A stretch of DNA of 64,000 bases. It comes from Candidatus Sumerlaea chitinivorans (GTDB taxonomy: Bacteria; Sumerlaeota; Sumerlaeia; Sumerlaeales; Sumerlaeaceae). The notes beneath the pieces are model-generated. The model saw nothing but the letters and a program-made list of their open reading frames with translations, searched no databases and had not been told where the DNA came from. The translations under genes were made by a program, and so were the position numbers. Where the stretch lies: contig CP030759.1 in NCBI GenBank assembly GCA_003290465.1, positions 2,430,572-2,494,571 on the forward strand, written 5' to 3'. Below, in pieces: positions 60,366 through 64,000 of the stretch; positions within the stretch are counted from its first letter, which is position 1, and every line of letters begins with the position of its first letter.

Positions 60366-60489
60366 TACGTCTCCCCTCTCGCAATACACTTGCAAGTTGC
60401 GTACGCGCGAGCTCATAGCCTGACAACTGAAGGTGCGCGCCGCCCTTACGCCTCCCCGGCGTGGGACGGCTAACGAGGAGCTCACGACG

Positions 60490-61386
60490 ATGCGTTTAGA
60501 AACTCGGCGGAAATGGTGGGGATTGTTCTTTGCCGCCCCGAACCTACTTTTGTTTTTCGCCTTTGTTCTCATCCCTGTCATTGGCGCAGTCCTCCTTGCG
60601 TTCAAAGATTTCCAGCCGGGGCGCGGAATCGTGCTCAGTCCCTGGGTAGGTCTCGATAATTTTCGGGATCTGCTTACGAATCCGGTCTTCTCGGAGGACT
60701 TTTACGTTGCGCTCGAGAACACCGCCATCATCACCATCGCCCTCGTGCCCATTAACATCGCGGTCGCCCTCGTCGTCGCCGGAATGATTCATCCCATGGG
60801 GCCACGCACCCAGAATTTCTTCAAAGCGGCCTTCTATCTTCCCGGAATCATTAGCGCGGTGATCATTGCTATTGTGTGGCAGTGGATGTTCACCGAGCAC
60901 AACGGTTTGATCAACGTCACACTCCGAGCCCTCGGTTTTGAGCCCATTCCATGGTTCAGTGAGCGCCGATGGGCAGTTGCCACGATCATCCTGAGCAGCA
61001 TTCCCTACGCGCCGGGAGCGGGCATCATCCTTTACGTGGCGGCTTTGAATCGCATCCCGCCGGAGCTACTGGAAAGTGCGGCGATCGACGGCGCAAACCT
61101 TTGGCAACGGTGGCGAGCCGTCATTCTCCCACTCCTCAAACCTACCACCCTTTACCTTGTCGTCATTAGCACGATCGAAAGTTTTAAGATCTTCACACCC
61201 GTCTACGTGATGACACGTGGTCGCCCGGCGAACCAATCCACCTCGCTGGTCTTCGAGATTTATCAAAACGCATTCGACTCGAGCGAATTTGGCATCGCCA
61301 GTGCGGAAGCAATGATCCTCTTCGCCATCGTCATGTTCTTCGCAGTCCTGCAGTTCCGTTATCTGCGTAGCGAAGAGGAGTTCTGA
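60490..61386 (+). CDS. ABC sugar transporter permease (MalF/UgpA family)
   Basis: 298 residues with six membrane spans and the binding-protein-dependent permease loop ESAAIDGANLWQRWRAVILP, which docks to the ATPase. Other family parts: NLLLFFAFVLIPVIGAVLLA, FYLPGIISAVIIAIVWQWMF, STSLVFEIYQNAFDSSEFGI. ATG 60490 follows GAGGAG. Usually a MalG-type partner permease and a binding protein follow at once; here the next gene (ruvA) is on the other strand 19 bases after the stop, so the partners must be elsewhere or lost. Confidence 0.9.
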   Translation: MRLETRRKWWGLFFAAPNLLLFFAFVLIPVIGAVLLAFKDFQPGRGIVLSPWVGLDNFRDLLTNPVFSEDFYVALENTAIITIALVPINIAVALVVAGMIHPMGPRTQNFFKAAFYLPGIISAVIIAIVWQWMFTEHNGLINVTLRALGFEPIPWFSERRWAVATIILSSIPYAPGAGIILYVAALNRIPPELLESAAIDGANLWQRWRAVILPLLKPTTLYLVVISTIESFKIFTPVYVMTRGRPANQSTSLVFEIYQNAFDSSEFGIASAEAMILFAIVMFFAVLQFRYLRSEEEF

Positions 61387-61405
61387 AGCGGCGCGTCTAC
61401 CTACC

Positions 61406-62020
61406 TCAGTATCGATGACGAAGCGCCTCACGCACTAAGGCTTCGAGTGCGGCATCCTCCCCAAGTTTCTCCATGGCCCGCTCAGCGGCACGATCTGCGA
61501 TCGCAGCTTTGCATCCCAACGCCTGCAGGGCCGCCGACACATCACGCAGGACAGCCTCCCGCCGAGGCACAGTTGCTGAGGAGTCGCGAGGCGCCGTCAC
61601 TGCCGCAGACACGCCCCAATGCTTCACCTTGTCACGCAACTCCACAATAAGGCGCTCCGCTGTCTTTTTCCCCACCCCCGGAATCTTCGTGAGCTGCGAG
61701 ACGTCCGACTCGAGCACCGCATTCACAAAATCGCTGATGCGCACCGCCGACAAAATGCCTAATGCGGTCTTCGGACCAATCCCCGACACCCCAATGAAGA
61801 TTTCGAAAATATCGCGCTCTTGCCGCGTGCGGAAGGCGTACAGGCGGACAATATTCTCCTGAACATAGAAATACGTAAAGAGCTGCACTTCCTCGCCAAT
61901 CGCCGGCAGCTCATTCGCAGTGGATGCCGGCACATCCGCCCCAAATCCGATCCCATGCACATCCACCACCACATGGGCACCATCATTTTCAGCAAGAATT
62001 CCACGGAGCATTTCTATCAT
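61406..62020 (-). CDS. ruvA: Holliday junction branch migration protein RuvA
   Basis: 204 residues. RuvA binds four-way DNA junctions and loads the RuvB motor. The N-terminal OB domain (MLRGILAENDGAHVVVDVHG) is followed by two helix-hairpin-helix motifs (GVSGIGPKTALGIL and IPGVGKKTAERLIVEL) and a three-helix C-terminal RuvB-binding domain (EAVLRDVSAALQALGCK). The start is taken at ATG 62020 (MIEMLRG). No ruvB or ruvC is adjacent. Confidence 0.96.
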   Translation of the reverse strand: MIEMLRGILAENDGAHVVVDVHGIGFGADVPASTANELPAIGEEVQLFTYFYVQENIVRLYAFRTRQERDIFEIFIGVSGIGPKTALGILSAVRISDFVNAVLESDVSQLTKIPGVGKKTAERLIVELRDKVKHWGVSAAVTAPRDSSATVPRREAVLRDVSAALQALGCKAAIADRAAERAMEKLGEDAALEALVREALRHRY

Positions 62021-62078
62021 AGTCGGCGAGGCTGCCACGAAAGCGTGCCCCATTGCAAGCCTGAGGCACGCCCGTGGC

Positions 62079-62819
62079 TTATCGTTGCATGCGCAAGGTC
62101 ACCGGTGGCCGCCCAGATCGCTGGACAACGACGCTGTTTGGCGTAATGCGAAGCACGCGGAAATCGTCGTAGACCATTCCTTCGCGAACCGTCATCCCAT
62201 TCACCACCGCCATGGGCACTTTGGGGTCGTAGAGAATCGCTCCGAGCGTAAACCCGTCCAACGACGGTTCTTTTTCGGCCTTTCCTTGGGCTGCCGTCAG
62301 AGCGGGCGCTGGCGCATCGACGACTGGTTGACTCTCAACGTCTTTTCTCGAAGCTAACACGTCGGGCAAAGTCGCAACTCTTGCCTCCGGCGTCGCCCGC
62401 GCCGCCTGATCACGCTGCGCCGCAAGAACTTCCTGAATGGGAACCGGCGGTGGTAACTCCGCTTCACGCACGGGGCTGACGGGAGAAACCGCCACTGTTG
62501 GCGCACTCCCTCCACTCTGCACCATGCCCCCACCTGCCACGTAGGTCCGCATTGGGGGATGAGCTGAGGGCGGGTTTGCCGCCATCTGATGTGCGAGCGT
62601 GCCAAGGCGTTGGTAAAAGAATACGAGTGCTCCTGCAACAAGGAGAATCAACACAAGCGAGGTCACGCCGGTGAACAAGACCACAGTCGCGATGCGTGTG
62701 CGCCGGCGCGATTGCTGACTCGGTAGGGGCGGTGCCGCGTCCAAAATGCTGTGACCCGTATATTGTGCCTCCGCACGCTCGCGCCGCGCCTTTTCCAAAG
62801 CTTCGAGGATCGTACTCAT
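62079..62819 (-). CDS. GspB/ExeB-like general secretion pathway protein
   Basis: 246 residues with the GspB-type N-terminus MSTILEALEKARRERAEAQY, one membrane span (TVVLFTGVTSLVLILLVAGA), a Pro/Ala-rich linker and a C-terminal domain LGAILYDPKVPMAVVNGMTV and VLRITPNSVVVQR. GspB works with GspA to place the type II secretion secretin through peptidoglycan. It lies three bases after the exeA-like gene, confirming the pairing. No other gsp gene is in the window. Confidence 0.85.
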   Translation of the reverse strand: MSTILEALEKARRERAEAQYTGHSILDAAPPLPSQQSRRRTRIATVVLFTGVTSLVLILLVAGALVFFYQRLGTLAHQMAANPPSAHPPMRTYVAGGGMVQSGGSAPTVAVSPVSPVREAELPPPVPIQEVLAAQRDQAARATPEARVATLPDVLASRKDVESQPVVDAPAPALTAAQGKAEKEPSLDGFTLGAILYDPKVPMAVVNGMTVREGMVYDDFRVLRITPNSVVVQRSGRPPVTLRMQR

Positions 62820-62822
62820 CGC

Positions 62823-64000
62823 TCAGTCTCCCGTCGAACTCAGTCGTGGACCCTCGGGTCGCATGCAAGCATTGAGCAGCATCACTGTCAAATCGTCAAG
62901 TTGCCCTGATTCGCGCAGCTTGTAATACGCCTGAAACTTCTTAATCGCCTCTACCGTGTCCACATCAAACTTTCCGCTCACCGTCTCTAAGTAGCCACGC
63001 GATTTGAGGTATTGCTGCAGCATCCGTACGCGCTCGCTCGCTTCGCCTCGTTGGATCTCCGAGAGCTCGTAGACATCCACAAAGACCGCCAAAGCGCTTT
63101 CCCATCGCTTGGTGAAATCCTGGGTCTTGTACGTGCGCACCCCCCAAACTGGGTCACCCACCGTCACAGCTTCGCCTTCGGCACGCAAAAGAACCACGTA
63201 TTCGGACTGATCCTTCGGTGGGTCTTTGAGCCGCACGATCACTGGCACGTTGAGTTTCACCACGTCCGAGAATGTGCCGGGAATCCGCACTTCACGCACC
63301 TTGAGCGCATCCGAGCTGAGCACTCCTTCAATGACCGCTTCGTCACCCAACTTGGCGAGCTCCGAAAGTTGCACCTCATAGCCCCACATCTTTAGCAAGC
63401 TGAACTGAGCAGCCCGAAGCGCAGCCCGCGGGTTGTTCACCCGCACCAATGGCACATTGCGTTCCCATTTCCAATGCGGGTTTCGCTTTCGCAGCGCGTC
63501 CCAATCGGGGGTCGGCGTGGGTTCTGCCTTAACTGCGACATCTTGGCTATTGCTTGCGGAGGTTGCATCATCGCCGGAATTTTCTTCCTCTGAGGCAGCA
63601 TTCTTCGCAGCTACCACTGCCGCAGGGGTAGGCAGCGGTCGGCTTGCCTCCGCCACTGCTTTCGGATGAGGATCTTCGACTGCTTTCACGTTGGCCAAGC
63701 GAATCCCAAGATAAATAGCGAATGCGAAAAGCCCCACGCCAGCAGCAGCCGCAATGCCATAGAGTGCGATTTTTTTTGCAATCCGCTTGAGAACATCGCG
63801 ATCAATCAAATCTCCTACCGATTCACGGAAGCTCCGGCGCTTCGCTTTCGGCGACTTTGTCCGCTCGGAACCAGCCACTTCCTTGATCGCGCGTTCCATA
63901 ATTTTCTCGTCCACCGTGTACGTGCCGTCCACGTAGCACGCCAACAGCGCGCGATCGCACACCACGTTGATCCGGCGAGGCACACCACCCGTTGCCGAGT
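62823..64000 (-). CDS. exeA: ExeA/GspA-like AAA ATPase, C-terminal part
   Basis: The frame is open through base 64000, so the start of the gene lies outside the window. The visible part begins SATGGVPRRINVVCDRALLA, the sensor-2 end of the ExeA-type AAA+ ATPase. A basic cytoplasmic stretch, one membrane span (ALYGIAAAAGVGLFAFAIYL), a linker and a periplasmic region follow, finishing in a peptidoglycan-binding domain (RMLQQYLKSRGYLETVSGKF, VDTVEAIKKFQAYYKL). GspA pairs with GspB to open the cell wall for the secretin. This supports a type II secretion system in this organism, consistent with the many exported enzymes here. Confidence 0.88.
   Translation of the reverse strand, partial: SATGGVPRRINVVCDRALLACYVDGTYTVDEKIMERAIKEVAGSERTKSPKAKRRSFRESVGDLIDRDVLKRIAKKIALYGIAAAAGVGLFAFAIYLGIRLANVKAVEDPHPKAVAEASRPLPTPAAVVAAKNAASEEENSGDDATSASNSQDVAVKAEPTPTPDWDALRKRNPHWKWERNVPLVRVNNPRAALRAAQFSLLKMWGYEVQLSELAKLGDEAVIEGVLSSDALKVREVRIPGTFSDVVKLNVPVIVRLKDPPKDQSEYVVLLRAEGEAVTVGDPVWGVRTYKTQDFTKRWESALAVFVDVYELSEIQRGEASERVRMLQQYLKSRGYLETVSGKFDVDTVEAIKKFQAYYKLRESGQLDDLTVMLLNACMRPEGPRLSSTGD

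Overview
This is a chromosomal window of roughly 57-60% G+C from a bacterium with a Gram-negative style envelope. The evidence is GspA/ExeA and GspB-like secretion genes, an undecaprenyl-phosphate sugar-1-phosphate transferase, many signal-peptide proteins, a B12-dependent ribonucleotide reductase and a stand-alone COX24-type mini-protein. No 16S rRNA or tRNA gene is visible. The low-density layout and gene content would fit an uncultured candidate-phylum bacterium of the Sumerlaeota (BRC1) kind, but that is inference.

Layout. 1-10.2 kb: end of nrdJ, an FtsL-like protein, a D-aminoacylase and M20 peptidase pair, ptsH-glmU on the minus strand, a 30-residue Lys/Ala-rich peptide, and an Rrf2 / di-iron RIC / cupin operon. 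10.3-16 kb: a kexin-like secreted protease, the iron exporter MbfA, ribosomal protein bS21, a TerB-like protein, and a cluster of palindromic GCGAAG repeats. 16-27.3 kb: a defence island. A complete type I restriction-modification operon (hsdR2-hsdM2-PIN-hsdS-DUF3644) sits between the 5' part of one hsdM and the 3' part of one hsdR from a second, older type I system. The HsdS carries an extra C-terminal YwgA/SocA (Panacea)-like domain. Its neighbours are a PIN protein with all four acidic residues and a DUF3644 protein with an R-x4-H motif.

27.9-35.5 kb: a GH57 (DUF3536) enzyme, a degenerate amidase/NlpC-P60 fusion, a DUF2064 transferase, an alpha/beta hydrolase and Rsm22. 35.8-40.9 kb: a tandem array of three paralogous membrane-anchored exported proteins with near-identical C-terminal tails, alternating with two small six-cysteine secreted peptides and ending in an NlpC/P60-like protein. 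41-52.6 kb: a CBS protein and a secreted carbohydrate-active locus (CARDB protein, beta-propeller, helical protein, 1102-residue clan A glycosidase, LamG lectin, dienelactone hydrolase), with a good sigma70 promoter at 44.0 kb. 53-64 kb: a zinc-ribbon protein, a candidate structured RNA with a four-way junction and U-tract, wecA-like, cdd, psuG, metF, a GT39 transferase, the COX24-like peptide, a lone MalF-type permease, ruvA, a gspB-like gene and the 3' part of exeA/gspA.

The observations most worth pursuing are the nested restriction system with its PIN / DUF3644 / HsdS-Panacea-like set, the paralog plus Cys-rich peptide array, and the junction-forming RNA upstream of wecA.
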